Assembly: GCA_963791545.1 (NCBI GenBank)
Contig: CAWBSR010000018.1
Span: 62,001-126,000, forward strand
Length of the DNA: 64,000 nucleotides
From: JALYXV01 sp963791545
GTDB taxonomy: Bacteria; Actinomycetota; Acidimicrobiia; Acidimicrobiales; Palsa-688
Reading direction: 5' to 3'
Shown here piece after piece: positions 9,083-18,252 of this stretch. The first letter of the stretch is position 1, and the number at the start of each line of letters is the position of its first letter. Below the pieces are notes generated by a model. That model was not told where the DNA came from and made no database searches. It saw only the letters and a program-made list of their open reading frames with translations. The position numbers were made by a program, and so were the translations under genes.

Positions 9083-10605
9083 CGCGACGTGCTGCCGGCC
9101 GAGAACCGGCGGGCCGCGGTCATTGGCGTGACGGTCACAAAAAACAGGTAGCGGCCCGCCAGTTCCCCGGCGGCGGTGATCGCCAGGGCGACCAGCGCGA
9201 CCGCCCGGGCCGGCGCCGGGTGTAGGGACAGGGCCACCGACGAGCAGATCGCCAGCGCCACCAGGAGCGCCGCCACCCGCAGCACGAACAACCACCGGAA
9301 GCGTCCGAACAACAGCCGGCCGGTGAGTGCGAACTCCCGCTCCCGGCGGGCCGCGATGGATGCGACCAGGTGCTGGATGGCCCCCAGTTGGGCCAGGCCG
9401 CCGGCACCGGCCAGCCCGAACAACAGGCGGGTCCCTTCGGGGGCATGACCGGCCGCCAGAATCGACACCAAGGGCCCCGCCGACAAGGCGGTGGCAAAAA
9501 AGGCCACCACGGTGCGGCCCGAGTTCCACACCGGGCGGGCGGGCACCAGATACAGCCGGCCGCTGGCGTAGATGCCGGTCACGCCGAGGAGCAGCGCCAG
9601 CCCGCCCAGGGCGGGCGCCATCGGCTGGCTACCCGCCAACGACGCTCCGGCATAACCAAAGGTCGCCAGCGAGAAGGCACTGAACAGGACGACCTCGCGG
9701 GACAGCCAGGAGCGGCGCAGGTTGCGCATCGCCTTCCACGCCACCGCGGGCCGTCCGAGGTGGAGCACCGAGACGGCCAGGGCCAGGGCCCCCGCGCCGG
9801 CTGCCGCAGCGCCGCCTCCGATTCCCAGCGCCCGGGCCGCCAAGGCGGTGAGGACCACGCTCCCGAGCAGGGCTCCGAGCGAAACCTGGGTCAGCAGTGT
9901 CACCGCGATCAGAGGCCAGTGGGGATCAGCGGGCTCGAGACGATGTTCGACGACCGACCGGGTGGCGGCGGGCATCGACTCGGGGAGGATGATTCTGGTC
10001 GTGGACAGGGTGATATCGGACGGCGGCAGGCCCGGGGCGTCGGCCTGGCGGTGGTCGAGGCGCCATTGCCCGATGTTCACCTTTTCCACCTGGATGGCAT
10101 GGGTCGGGCAGGCGTCGACGCACGCGGGACTGTCGCCGGCTGCCAACCGGGGCTGGCACATGTCGCATTTGGTCACGACCCGGCGCTGCGAGTTGAACTG
10201 GGGGACCTCGTAGGGGCAGTTCCAGATGCAGTACTGGCACCCGATGCAGTCCTCGGCGTGGTGGGCCACGATCCCGTTTTCCAACTTGACGTAGGCGTTG
10301 GTCGGACAGCCGCTGAGACAGGTCGGCTCGATGCAGTGGTTGCACGCCATCGACAGGTTGAAGCGCTGGGCGTCGGGGAAGCTGCCGCCCTCGACCTCTC
10401 CCACCCGGCGCCAGTTCACCCCGACCGGGTTGCCGTTCTGCTCGGCGCAGGCCACCTCGCAGGAGTGGCAGCCGATGCAGGCATCCATGGAAAAACTGAA
10501 GCGGTACTGCTCGCCCGCATCGAGGGGGAGCAGCACCGGTCCCGCCTCCCCGATTCCCGGTCGGCGAGGCTGGCGTGGTCGCAGCCGGGTTTCGGTGAGC
10601 GTCAC
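9079..10605 (-). CDS. Fused four-cluster ferredoxin and DmsC-like membrane anchor
   Basis: Electron-transfer protein joining a DmsB/NrfC-type ferredoxin to a DmsC-type membrane anchor. The N-terminal half has four cysteine groups for [4Fe-4S] clusters: CIGCHSCEVAC, CNHCIEPTCLSGCP, CIGCQYCIWNCPYE, and CDMC with ACVDACP. From about residue 215 the protein is hydrophobic, with about eight predicted membrane helices. The start is GTG 10605, or possibly TTG 10626, which would overlap the nirD stop. It ends in an ATGA overlap with nasA. Its position inside a nitrate assimilation operon suggests it passes quinol electrons to NasA; this is inferred, since DmsABC-type modules normally serve respiratory enzymes. 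Confidence 0.87.
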   Translation of the reverse strand: MTLTETRLRPRQPRRPGIGEAGPVLLPLDAGEQYRFSFSMDACIGCHSCEVACAEQNGNPVGVNWRRVGEVEGGSFPDAQRFNLSMACNHCIEPTCLSGCPTNAYVKLENGIVAHHAEDCIGCQYCIWNCPYEVPQFNSQRRVVTKCDMCQPRLAAGDSPACVDACPTHAIQVEKVNIGQWRLDHRQADAPGLPPSDITLSTTRIILPESMPAATRSVVEHRLEPADPHWPLIAVTLLTQVSLGALLGSVVLTALAARALGIGGGAAAAGAGALALAVSVLHLGRPAVAWKAMRNLRRSWLSREVVLFSAFSLATFGYAGASLAGSQPMAPALGGLALLLGVTGIYASGRLYLVPARPVWNSGRTVVAFFATALSAGPLVSILAAGHAPEGTRLLFGLAGAGGLAQLGAIQHLVASIAARREREFALTGRLLFGRFRWLFVLRVAALLVALAICSSVALSLHPAPARAVALVALAITAAGELAGRYLFFVTVTPMTAARRFSAGSTSR

Positions 10606-10622
10606 CGGTACATCGACGACCG

Positions 10623-10970
10623 TCAAGGGCGGGCCACCTGCACGATGCCGTCCACCACCCGGGTCGCGAAGGTCGGCACAGACACTGTGTCGTCGTCGAG
10701 GCAGGCCCCGGAACGAAGATCGAAGTTTTGCTTGTACACCGGCGACGCCACCTTGAGGCGGTCGCCGCGGGAGCCGACCAGGCCCCGCGACAGTACGAAG
10801 GCGTGGCTGAAGGGGTCGAGGTTCGAGAGGGCGAAGACCTCGTCGTCGACCCGGAAGATCGCTACCTGGAGGCCCGAGACCAGGGCGCACACCCCTCGTT
10901 CAGGTATGAGCTGCTCCAACGGGCACACCTCCTCCCACGTCGGGGCGACGGGTTCCGCGGTGACGGTCAC
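10623..10970 (-). CDS. nirD: Nitrite reductase small subunit
   Basis: Small subunit of NADH-dependent assimilatory nitrite reductase, with a Rieske-like fold. The GTG start at 10970 overlaps the nirB stop (GTGA). The family pattern FALSNLDPFSHAFVLSRG is present, followed by SPVYKQNFDLRSG. The usual Rieske Cys/His ligands are absent, as is normal for NirD. Length 115 residues is typical. It is coupled to nirB and followed directly by the FeS/anchor gene. Confidence 0.93.
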   Translation of the reverse strand: MTVTAEPVAPTWEEVCPLEQLIPERGVCALVSGLQVAIFRVDDEVFALSNLDPFSHAFVLSRGLVGSRGDRLKVASPVYKQNFDLRSGACLDDDTVSVPTFATRVVDGIVQVARP

Positions 10971-13579
10971 GTCGTTCCTCCTAGCGCCAGCAGGGCCGGG
11001 TCGGGTTTTTCGTGGACGTAGGCGGGTCGCGGTTGACCCCGCTCGGTAACGAACACCACGTTGGGGTCGCCCTGGTCGGAGTTGACGAAGGTGCGGAACT
11101 TGGCCACCCGTTCGGGGTCCTCGATGGTGGCCTTCCATTCGCAGCGGTAGTCGTCGACGTGGCGGGCCATCTCCGCTTCGAAGTCGGCCGCCAGACCGAG
11201 GCAGTCGTCGACGACCACCCGCCGGAGGTACCCGATGCCACCCTCGAGCTTGTTGAGCCAGGTGGCGGTGCGTTCGAGGCGGTCGGCGGTGCGGATGTAG
11301 AACATCAAGAAGCGGTCGAGGTATCGGATCACCGTTTCCCGGTCGATGTTCTCGGCCAGGAGGACCGCGTGTTGCGGTTTCAGGCCCCCGTTGCCGCAGA
11401 CGTAGAGGTTCCAGCCCCCCTCGGTGGCGATGACCCCGAAGTCCTTGCTCTGGGCCTCGGCGCATTCCCGGCTGCAGCCGGACACGGCCGCCTTCACCTT
11501 GTGGGGCGATCGCAGCCCCCGGTAGCGCAGTTCCAGGTCGATCGCCAAGGTGGTGGAGTCCTGAACCCCGTAGCGGCACCAGGTGCGGCCCACGCAGGAC
11601 TTCACGGTTCGCAACGCCTTGCCGTAGGCATGTCCGGATTCCATGCCCACATCCACCAGCCGTTGCCAGATGAGCGGGAGTTGGTCGAGCCGGGCCCCGA
11701 ACATGTCGAGGCGCTGGCCGCCGGTGATCTTGGTGTACAGACCGAAGTCCTTGGCGATGTGGCCGATGGCGATCAGCTGATCCGGGGTTATCTCGCCCCC
11801 GGGGACCCGGGGGACGACCGAGTAGGTGCCATCGCGCTGCAGGTTGGCGAGGAAATGGTCATTGGTGTCCTGGAGCGATGCCTGCTCCCCGTCCAAGATG
11901 TAGGCGTCGCCCAGCGAGGCCAGCATCGAGGCCACCGCCGGTTTGCAGACCTCGCAGCCCCGGCCGGTCCCGTGGGCCGCCAGGAGCTCGGAGAACGACC
12001 CGATGCGCTGGGCACGCAGCATGTCGAACAGCTCCTGGCGGGAGAAGGCGAAGTGCTCGCAGAGGTCGTTGCCGACCTCGATTCCGGATGCCAGCAGCTG
12101 GTGGCGGATCAGGCTGCCGACCAAGGGAACGCAGCCGCCACAGCCGGAGCCCGCCCGGGTGCACGCCTTAACGGCCGCCACGTCGGTGCAGCCGCCCGCG
12201 ACCGCGGCGCCGATCGTGCCCTTGGTCACCGAGTTGCACGAACAGATGAGGGCGGCATCACTCAACGACGCCACTCCCATCCCCACCGCCTCGGTGTCGC
12301 GGCGAGCCGGGAGCACGAGATCGTGGAGGCGCTCGGGGGTCGGCATGTCCCCCCGGTACATCTGCACCAGGGTCTGGTAGAGGGCGGCGTCGCCCACCAG
12401 GATCCCACCCAGCAGGGGCCGGGCGCCCCCTTCGGGCGGCGCCGGTCCCACGACGAGCCGCTTGTACACCTTGGCCACCGGGTCATCGAAGGTGATCGCC
12501 TCGGCGCCCGCGGTGGTCGCCAGGGCGTCGCCGAAGCTGGCCACATCGACGCCCATCAGCTTGAGCTTGGTGGACAGATCGGCGCCCGCGAAGGTGTCGT
12601 CGCCACCCAGGATGCGGTCGGCCACGACCCGGGCCATCATGTAGCCGGGTGCCACCAGCCCCCACGGGCGGCCGAGGGCCAAGGCGCACTCGCCGATGGC
12701 GAAGATCCCCGGATCCGAAGTGCGGCAGGCGTCATCGACCACGATCCCGCCCCGAGCCCCCACTTCCAGGCCCGAGGCCCGGGCCAGGTCGTCGCGGGGC
12801 CGGATGCCGGCCGAGAACACCACCAGGTCGACATCCAGGTCCTCGGGCGGGTCCAGGTCGGGGCTTGGGGCCGCGAACCGCATCCCCTTCACCCGCCCGT
12901 CGTGGCCCCGCACGATCTCGCGGGTGCCGGTCCCGGTGTGGACCACCACACCCAGTTCCTCGATCCGGGAACGCAGCGCCGCCGCGCCGCCCTCGTCGAC
13001 CTGGGCCGGCATCAGGCGGTTGGCGAACTCGACCACATGGGTTTCCAGCCCGAGGGACTGCAAGGCGTTGGCGGCTTCCAGCCCGAGGAGGCCGCCGCCC
13101 ACCACGGCGCCGACCCGGGCCGCCGAGGCGGCGGCATGGGCCCTGATGGCTTCCAAGTCGTCGACGGTGCGGTAGACGAAGCAGCCCGCCCCCTCCCGGC
13201 CCGGCACCGGTGGAACGAACGGTACCGACCCGGTGGCCAGCACTACCGCGTCGTAGGGCACCCGTCGTCCCCGCCGGGAAACCGCCTGGCGGCGGTCTCG
13301 GTCGATCTCGGCTACCGCGTCGCCGAGATGCAGGGTCAAGCCCACCTGATCGAAGAAACCGGGCGGGGCCAGCTGCAGATCCTCGGGCGTGGCGCCGGTG
13401 AACAGCGAGCTGAGGGCCACCCGGTCGTAGGCGGGTCGGGGTTCCTCGCAGAACGTCACGATGTCCCACTCCGCGGTAGCCCCCCGCTCGACCAGTACCT
13501 CGAGCAGCCGCTGGCCGACCATCCCGTTGCCCGCCACCACTAACGTCCGGCGATGGCCGGACAGCTCGAACTCGCTCAT
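10967..13579 (-). CDS. nirB: NADH-dependent nitrite reductase large subunit
   Basis: Siroheme enzyme reducing nitrite to ammonium with NADH in the cytoplasm. Domains in order: FAD/NAD(P)-binding domain starting LVVAGNGMVGQRLLE, BFD-like [2Fe-2S] domain (CSCNSVTKG then GSGCGGC), a second cysteine pair (CEVCKPA), and the siroheme/[4Fe-4S] domain with CVGRTWCRYG and GCSREC. Length 870 residues is typical. The start is ATG 13579, which overlaps the narK stop as ATGA; a GTG codon lies just before it. It overlaps nirD at its end. Confidence 0.95.
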   Translation of the reverse strand: MSEFELSGHRRTLVVAGNGMVGQRLLEVLVERGATAEWDIVTFCEEPRPAYDRVALSSLFTGATPEDLQLAPPGFFDQVGLTLHLGDAVAEIDRDRRQAVSRRGRRVPYDAVVLATGSVPFVPPVPGREGAGCFVYRTVDDLEAIRAHAAASAARVGAVVGGGLLGLEAANALQSLGLETHVVEFANRLMPAQVDEGGAAALRSRIEELGVVVHTGTGTREIVRGHDGRVKGMRFAAPSPDLDPPEDLDVDLVVFSAGIRPRDDLARASGLEVGARGGIVVDDACRTSDPGIFAIGECALALGRPWGLVAPGYMMARVVADRILGGDDTFAGADLSTKLKLMGVDVASFGDALATTAGAEAITFDDPVAKVYKRLVVGPAPPEGGARPLLGGILVGDAALYQTLVQMYRGDMPTPERLHDLVLPARRDTEAVGMGVASLSDAALICSCNSVTKGTIGAAVAGGCTDVAAVKACTRAGSGCGGCVPLVGSLIRHQLLASGIEVGNDLCEHFAFSRQELFDMLRAQRIGSFSELLAAHGTGRGCEVCKPAVASMLASLGDAYILDGEQASLQDTNDHFLANLQRDGTYSVVPRVPGGEITPDQLIAIGHIAKDFGLYTKITGGQRLDMFGARLDQLPLIWQRLVDVGMESGHAYGKALRTVKSCVGRTWCRYGVQDSTTLAIDLELRYRGLRSPHKVKAAVSGCSRECAEAQSKDFGVIATEGGWNLYVCGNGGLKPQHAVLLAENIDRETVIRYLDRFLMFYIRTADRLERTATWLNKLEGGIGYLRRVVVDDCLGLAADFEAEMARHVDDYRCEWKATIEDPERVAKFRTFVNSDQGDPNVVFVTERGQPRPAYVHEKPDPALLALGGTT

Positions 13580-15132
13580 CACACCACCACACGCGAGGAG
13601 CCGGCGTTCTTATTGAGGTAGACGACCCAGGTCACCGCGGCCAGAACCAGGTAGGAGACGAGGAAGACCCAAAGGGCCGGGGCCGACCAGGTGGCGTGGG
13701 CGGTAGCCACCGCCACCTTGGCGGCCGGCGTCTTGGCCGCCTTCACGAGGGTCGACACCTTGAGGCTGGCCTGGCGGAGCACGACCTGGATGAGCACCCC
13801 GCCGAACGCCCCGATCGCCCCCGCGATGCCGATGACCGCCGCCGCCCGGCGTTTGAACTCGATCGCCGTACTTTCCCGATCGACGCCTGCCAGATCGGCC
13901 TGGCGCCGGCCCAGCGCCGCGAAGATCGAGGGGATCATCTTGTAGGTGGACCCGTTGCCGAGGCCGCTCAGCAGGAAGATCACCATGTAGGAGGCGAAGA
14001 ACACGCTGAAGCTGCGCCGGTGCACCCCGACGATCGCTGCGGCCGTGAACAGCGCCATGCCCAGGAAAACCGCGAGGGTGACCCGGGCCCCACCGACGCG
14101 GTCCGACAACCAACCGCCGACGGGCCGTGACAGCGAGCCGATGAGGGCGCCGACAAAACCGAGACCGGCCAGATAGGTGGCGATAAAGGGGTGGCCGGCC
14201 AGAAACTCGGGAAACGTGTTCTTGATGACGAGGGGCAGCGCGAACGAGAACCCGATGAATGAGCCGAAGGTCCCGATATAGAGGATCGACATGATCCAGG
14301 TCTGGCCGTTGGCCAGCGCCTTGACGTATGACTGGGTGTCGGCCCGAGCCTGGGTGAGGCTGTCCATGAACAGCCAGGCGCCGACGGCGGCGATCGCAAT
14401 CAGCGGTAACCACATGAGACCGGCGTAGGCCATGTGGACGGGGTGCTTGGGCAGCTTCACCGCCGCCGCGGCCACCCCGACGATGATCACGAGGGGCACG
14501 AAGAGCTGCGCCACCGCCACGCCCAGGTTGCCGCCCGCGGCATTCAGGCCCAGGGCGAAGCCCTTCTTGCGTTCGGGATAGAAGAACGAGATATTCGCCA
14601 TCGAGGACGAGAAGTTGCCCCCGCCCAGCCCGGCGGTGGCGGCGCAGCCGAACAGGACCCAGAACTGCGTCCCGTGGGGAAGATGAGCCAGCCAGCCGCT
14701 GGGTACGACCACCGCCAGCAGCACCGCGGGAATGAACAAGAGGGAGGCGCTGATCGTGGTCCATGCCCGCCCCCCGAACCGGGGCACGGCAAAGGTGTAG
14801 GGGATACGCAGAATCGACCCGATAAGATTCGGGACCAGGGTGAGCAAAAATTGCTCGGACAGCGACATCGTGATCCCGATATTGGAAAGGTTGATCACGA
14901 CAATCGTCCAGATCACCCAGATGCTGAATCCGACGTGCTCCGCGAAAATGGAGAACGCCAGATTGCGCTTGGCGATCTTGTTTCCGATCCGGTCCCAGAA
15001 ACCCTCGTCGTCAGGTTCCCACCGGTCGATCCAATGACCCCGCCCCCGAATTCCGGCCCGGTCCCGGCTCGGGGGAACCAGGTCCCGACGTGCCGGCGGT
15101 GCCTCAACAAGTGCGCCCGTGTCGATTGCCAT
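13579..15132 (-). CDS. narK: Nitrate/nitrite transporter, MFS family
   Basis: Inner-membrane transporter of the NarK/NNP group that brings nitrate in or exchanges it for nitrite. It has about 12 hydrophobic helices. The nitrate-signature-like glycine-rich segments FGCAATAGLGGGNFSSSM and GLNAAGGNLGVA are present. The start is placed at ATG 15132 (MAIDTGALVE), because the open frame upstream has no family similarity. It is the first gene of the nitrate operon; its stop overlaps nirB. It diverges from the NnaR-like regulator at 15324, a common arrangement for pathway-specific control. Confidence 0.93.
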   Translation of the reverse strand: MAIDTGALVEAPPARRDLVPPSRDRAGIRGRGHWIDRWEPDDEGFWDRIGNKIAKRNLAFSIFAEHVGFSIWVIWTIVVINLSNIGITMSLSEQFLLTLVPNLIGSILRIPYTFAVPRFGGRAWTTISASLLFIPAVLLAVVVPSGWLAHLPHGTQFWVLFGCAATAGLGGGNFSSSMANISFFYPERKKGFALGLNAAGGNLGVAVAQLFVPLVIIVGVAAAAVKLPKHPVHMAYAGLMWLPLIAIAAVGAWLFMDSLTQARADTQSYVKALANGQTWIMSILYIGTFGSFIGFSFALPLVIKNTFPEFLAGHPFIATYLAGLGFVGALIGSLSRPVGGWLSDRVGGARVTLAVFLGMALFTAAAIVGVHRRSFSVFFASYMVIFLLSGLGNGSTYKMIPSIFAALGRRQADLAGVDRESTAIEFKRRAAAVIGIAGAIGAFGGVLIQVVLRQASLKVSTLVKAAKTPAAKVAVATAHATWSAPALWVFLVSYLVLAAVTWVVYLNKNAGSSRVVV

Positions 15133-15323
15133 GGTCAACAGGCAATCCGACCTCTGTGTTGCCCTCGTTGCTGGACGGTGAACCGTAGTGGTCCATTCCC
15201 GCACCTCCCAGGGCCGGGCAAACATGAGCTTTCTGACCGTTACCTGTCGAATAGGTTCGTGTCAGCACCCGTTCTTCAGATGGACATAAACTGGGAACAG
15301 GGCGTTCACGGACGCAACCCAGG
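15133..15323. promoter_or_regulatory. Divergent control region of the nitrate operon and its regulator
   Basis: The 191-bp gap between narK and the HemD/winged-helix regulator must hold promoters for both directions. Around 15228-15243 there is TTTC then GTTAC, which partly resembles the actinobacterial GlnR half-site pair, but the spacing is one base short of consensus. No strong promoter hexamers stand out. Control by the adjacent regulator or by GlnR is inferred from family knowledge. Confidence 0.4.
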
Positions 15324-16451
15324 ATGAATTACTCAATGTCGCTCCGCCCCCTCGACGGCTTTACCGTCGGTATTACTGCCGACCGGCGCTGGGAGGAACA
15401 GGCCGAGTTGTTGTCGCGCCGCGGGGCGGCGATCGTCCATGGGCCGACGATCACCACGCTCTACCTGGCCGATGACGAGAACCTCAGGAGCGCGACTCTG
15501 GCGCTGATCGAGGAGCCGCCGGACTACCTGGTGGCGACGACGGGCATCGGCATTCGGGCCTGGTTGGACACCGCGACCACCTGGGGCCTCGCCGACCGGT
15601 TGACCGCGGCGCTGGCGCAGGCCCGTATCGTGGCTCGCGGTCCCAAGGCGGCGGCGGCGCTTCAAATCGGGGGCTTGAGCGCCTGGCAGAAGTCGCCGAC
15701 CGAGCAGATGGACGCCCTTATCGACATCCTGCGGGCGCAACCCCTCGAGGGCCGGCGAGTGGCGGTGCAGGAGTACGGCATGGAGAGCCCCGCCATGGTC
15801 GACGCCCTGGCCGGCGCCGGGGCGACGGTGCTCACCGTCCCCGTCTACCGGTGGCGGGTTCCGAGCGACCCGGAACCGGCCCGGCGGCTGGCCAAGATGG
15901 CCTGCGCGGGCCAGGTGGATGCCATCACCTTCACCAGCGCCCCGGCGGTCCATAACCTGTTCGCCTTGGCGGGCGACGGCGCCGAGGCCGACCAGCTGCG
16001 GGCGGCACTCAACGGGCCGGTGACCGCGGCCTGTGTTGGGCCGGTATGTGCCGAGGGGGCCCGATTGGAGGGAGTCGCGGACCCGGTGACGCCGTCGATC
16101 GGCCGCCTCGGGCTCCTGGTCCGGGCCCTCGGCGATCATCTGAGCGAGCGCCGCCTGGCCTATCGCTTCGAGGGCCATGACATCGTCGTCCAGGGTGGGG
16201 CGATCGAGCTGGACGGCGTGGTCGAGCAGTTGGCTCCCCAAGAGCGCGCCATCTGGCAGCTGCTGGCTCGCAAGCCGGGCGCCGTCGTCAGCCGGGAGTC
16301 GTTCCTCACCCGGATCTGGGGATGCCCGAGCACCGATCCCCATCTTCTCGAGGCGGCGGTGGGTCGTCTCCGGCGCCGTCTCGGTCCTGCCGGGGCCGCC
16401 ATCCAGGCGGTGGCCGGTCGGGGCTACCGCCTCGATCCCGATCACGGCTGA
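15324..16451 (+). CDS. NnaR-like regulator: HemD-type domain fused to winged helix
   Basis: Uroporphyrinogen-III-synthase-like domain (about residues 1-265) followed by an OmpR-type winged-helix DNA-binding domain (about 275-375; LAPQERAIWQLLARKPGAVVSR, ending AVAGRGYRLDP). Proteins with this architecture, such as NnaR of streptomycetes and Rv0260c next to narK3, regulate nitrate/nitrite assimilation genes. Its divergent position beside narK-nirBD-nasA supports that role. Whether the HemD part still makes uroporphyrinogen III, possibly for siroheme, is unknown. Starts at ATG 15324 or ATG 15336 are both possible. Confidence 0.87.
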   Translation: MNYSMSLRPLDGFTVGITADRRWEEQAELLSRRGAAIVHGPTITTLYLADDENLRSATLALIEEPPDYLVATTGIGIRAWLDTATTWGLADRLTAALAQARIVARGPKAAAALQIGGLSAWQKSPTEQMDALIDILRAQPLEGRRVAVQEYGMESPAMVDALAGAGATVLTVPVYRWRVPSDPEPARRLAKMACAGQVDAITFTSAPAVHNLFALAGDGAEADQLRAALNGPVTAACVGPVCAEGARLEGVADPVTPSIGRLGLLVRALGDHLSERRLAYRFEGHDIVVQGGAIELDGVVEQLAPQERAIWQLLARKPGAVVSRESFLTRIWGCPSTDPHLLEAAVGRLRRRLGPAGAAIQAVAGRGYRLDPDHG

Positions 16452-16614
16452 CGGGTCAGTCACCCCGGCCCAGCACCTCACTCACCTCGACCCGCCGCCC
16501 GCGGCGGGGGATGGCCCGGCGCCAGATGCGGGCTGCGCTCCGCGTCAGTGTGCCACCCCTATCGAGCCGGGTAGCAGGAGCTACCCGGGGGCGTCGGCTT
16601 GTACCCTGCCCCGG

Positions 16615-18216
16615 GTGACGGCATCGGTCGCCAGCGCGCTCGGCCAGGTCGGGCTGCCCATGCCGGTGTCGCAGCTGGCCGCTCGGCAGTGGGATGTGAT
16701 CGTGGTCGGCGGGGGCCACAACGGGCTGACCGCCGCCGCCTATCTGGGCCGGGCGGGCCGGCGGACGCTGGTGTTGGAACGCCGGGAACGGCTCGGCGGC
16801 GCCTGCACTCTCGAGCGCCCCTTCCCCGACCCGAACTACGTGGTGAGCCCCTGCGCCTACCTGGTCGGGCTCCTGCATCCGCTGGTGATCGGGGAACTGG
16901 CCCTGGCCCGACGGGGCTACCGGGTGTTCCCTTGCGATCCCAGCCAGTGGTCCCCCTTCGCCGACGGCACCTCGTTCACCGACTGGAAGGACCCCCGGCG
17001 CACCGCGGATTCGGTCCGCCAGTTGTCGCCTCGCGACGTCGACGGCTTCTTCGCCTATCAGGACGTGTACACCCGGATCCGGGACCGGCTCCGTTCGGCG
17101 GATCCCGCCCTCGACACCTGGGTCGGCGAGGCGCCGACCCGAGAACGCCTGTCGTCGCTCCTGGCCGGTGATCCCGAGGCGGTCGAAGTGGTGTTCGAGC
17201 TGCCGGTGGCCGACTTGGTCGAGCGTTACGTGCACGACGAGCGGTTGCGGGCCGCGCTCCACGGGGCCGGGGTGATCGGGACCTGGGCCGGACCCCGGGA
17301 CCCGGGTACGGCGGGGGTGCGGCTCATGCACAACATGGGCCTGCTCGGGGGGTGGGGGTATGTCGAGGGAGGCATGGGCCGGGTGTCGTTCGCCCTGGCC
17401 GACGCGGCGGCCGAAGCCGGAGCGGTGCTGGCCTGCGGGCTTCCGGTCGCCCGGATCTCGCCCGGCGTGGGTGTGGAGCTGGATGACGGCACCGTGCTCC
17501 GGGCGCCGGTCGTGGTCAGCAACGCCGACCCTCAGCGCACGCTGGGTCTGGTGGGTGCCGACGCCGCCCCGGCGTGGTGGGTTTCTCGCGTGGAGGCGTG
17601 GGATGTGCGCAGCCCGGTACTCAAGCTCAACTGCGCCCTGTCCCGGCTGCCCCGGTTCACGGCCGCGCCCGGAGGCCTCGACGGTGAGTACGTGTACCGG
17701 TCGATGGTCGTGCTGTCCACGGGGATCGACGACACCCAGCGCGCCTTCGCCGCCGCCTGCCGGGGCGAGCCGGCCCCGGACTGGTGCGAGCTGTACTTCC
17801 AGACCGCCTACGACCCGACCGTCGCCCCTGCCGGTCACCACACCATGAGCGTGTTCGCCCAGTACGCCTCGTTCCATCTGGCCCGCGGTGACTGGGCGTC
17901 GCGACGCGTCGAGATCGCCGGCCAGGTGCTGGCCCGCATCGCCCTGTGGGCGCCCGATGTGGCTGACTGCGTCGAGCACTGGGAGTTGCTCGGGCCTCCG
18001 GACGTAGAGGAGCGGATCGGGTTGACGGGAGGCCACATCTTCCAGGGTTCGTGCTTGCCCTCGCAGATGTGGGACCAGCGCTTCCCGCCCCGGACGCCGC
18101 TGCCGGGGCTGTACCTCTGCGGTGCCGCCACCCACCCCGGGGGCAGCGTGATCGGCATAAACGGTCGCAACGCCGCCATGGCGGTACTCAGCGACCTCGG
18201 TGCTGGCACCTTGTAG
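16615..18216 (+). CDS. FAD-dependent oxidoreductase, phytoene dehydrogenase-like (PYROXD2 group)
   Basis: Flavoprotein of the phytoene-desaturase/amine-oxidase superfamily. The dinucleotide motif VIVVGGGHNGLTAAAYLGRAG lies near residue 25, followed by LGGACTLE. A C-terminal FAD segment (YLCGAATHPGGSVIGINGRNA) closes the fold. Start GTG 16615 is chosen; ATG 16660 is possible. At about 533 residues it matches the PYROXD2-like group, whose substrate is not established. The F420 reductase gene starts 36 nt downstream, but a functional link is not clear. Confidence 0.85.
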   Translation: MTASVASALGQVGLPMPVSQLAARQWDVIVVGGGHNGLTAAAYLGRAGRRTLVLERRERLGGACTLERPFPDPNYVVSPCAYLVGLLHPLVIGELALARRGYRVFPCDPSQWSPFADGTSFTDWKDPRRTADSVRQLSPRDVDGFFAYQDVYTRIRDRLRSADPALDTWVGEAPTRERLSSLLAGDPEAVEVVFELPVADLVERYVHDERLRAALHGAGVIGTWAGPRDPGTAGVRLMHNMGLLGGWGYVEGGMGRVSFALADAAAEAGAVLACGLPVARISPGVGVELDDGTVLRAPVVVSNADPQRTLGLVGADAAPAWWVSRVEAWDVRSPVLKLNCALSRLPRFTAAPGGLDGEYVYRSMVVLSTGIDDTQRAFAAACRGEPAPDWCELYFQTAYDPTVAPAGHHTMSVFAQYASFHLARGDWASRRVEIAGQVLARIALWAPDVADCVEHWELLGPPDVEERIGLTGGHIFQGSCLPSQMWDQRFPPRTPLPGLYLCGAATHPGGSVIGINGRNAAMAVLSDLGAGTL

Positions 18217-18252
18217 TCGCTGTAACTCCCCGGGGCGTGTAAAGGTTGAGCA

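Noticed and set aside
11012..13543. 843-codon open frame opposite nirB
   Set aside because: Mirror of nirB, whose cofactor motifs are complete; the antisense product has no recognisable domain.
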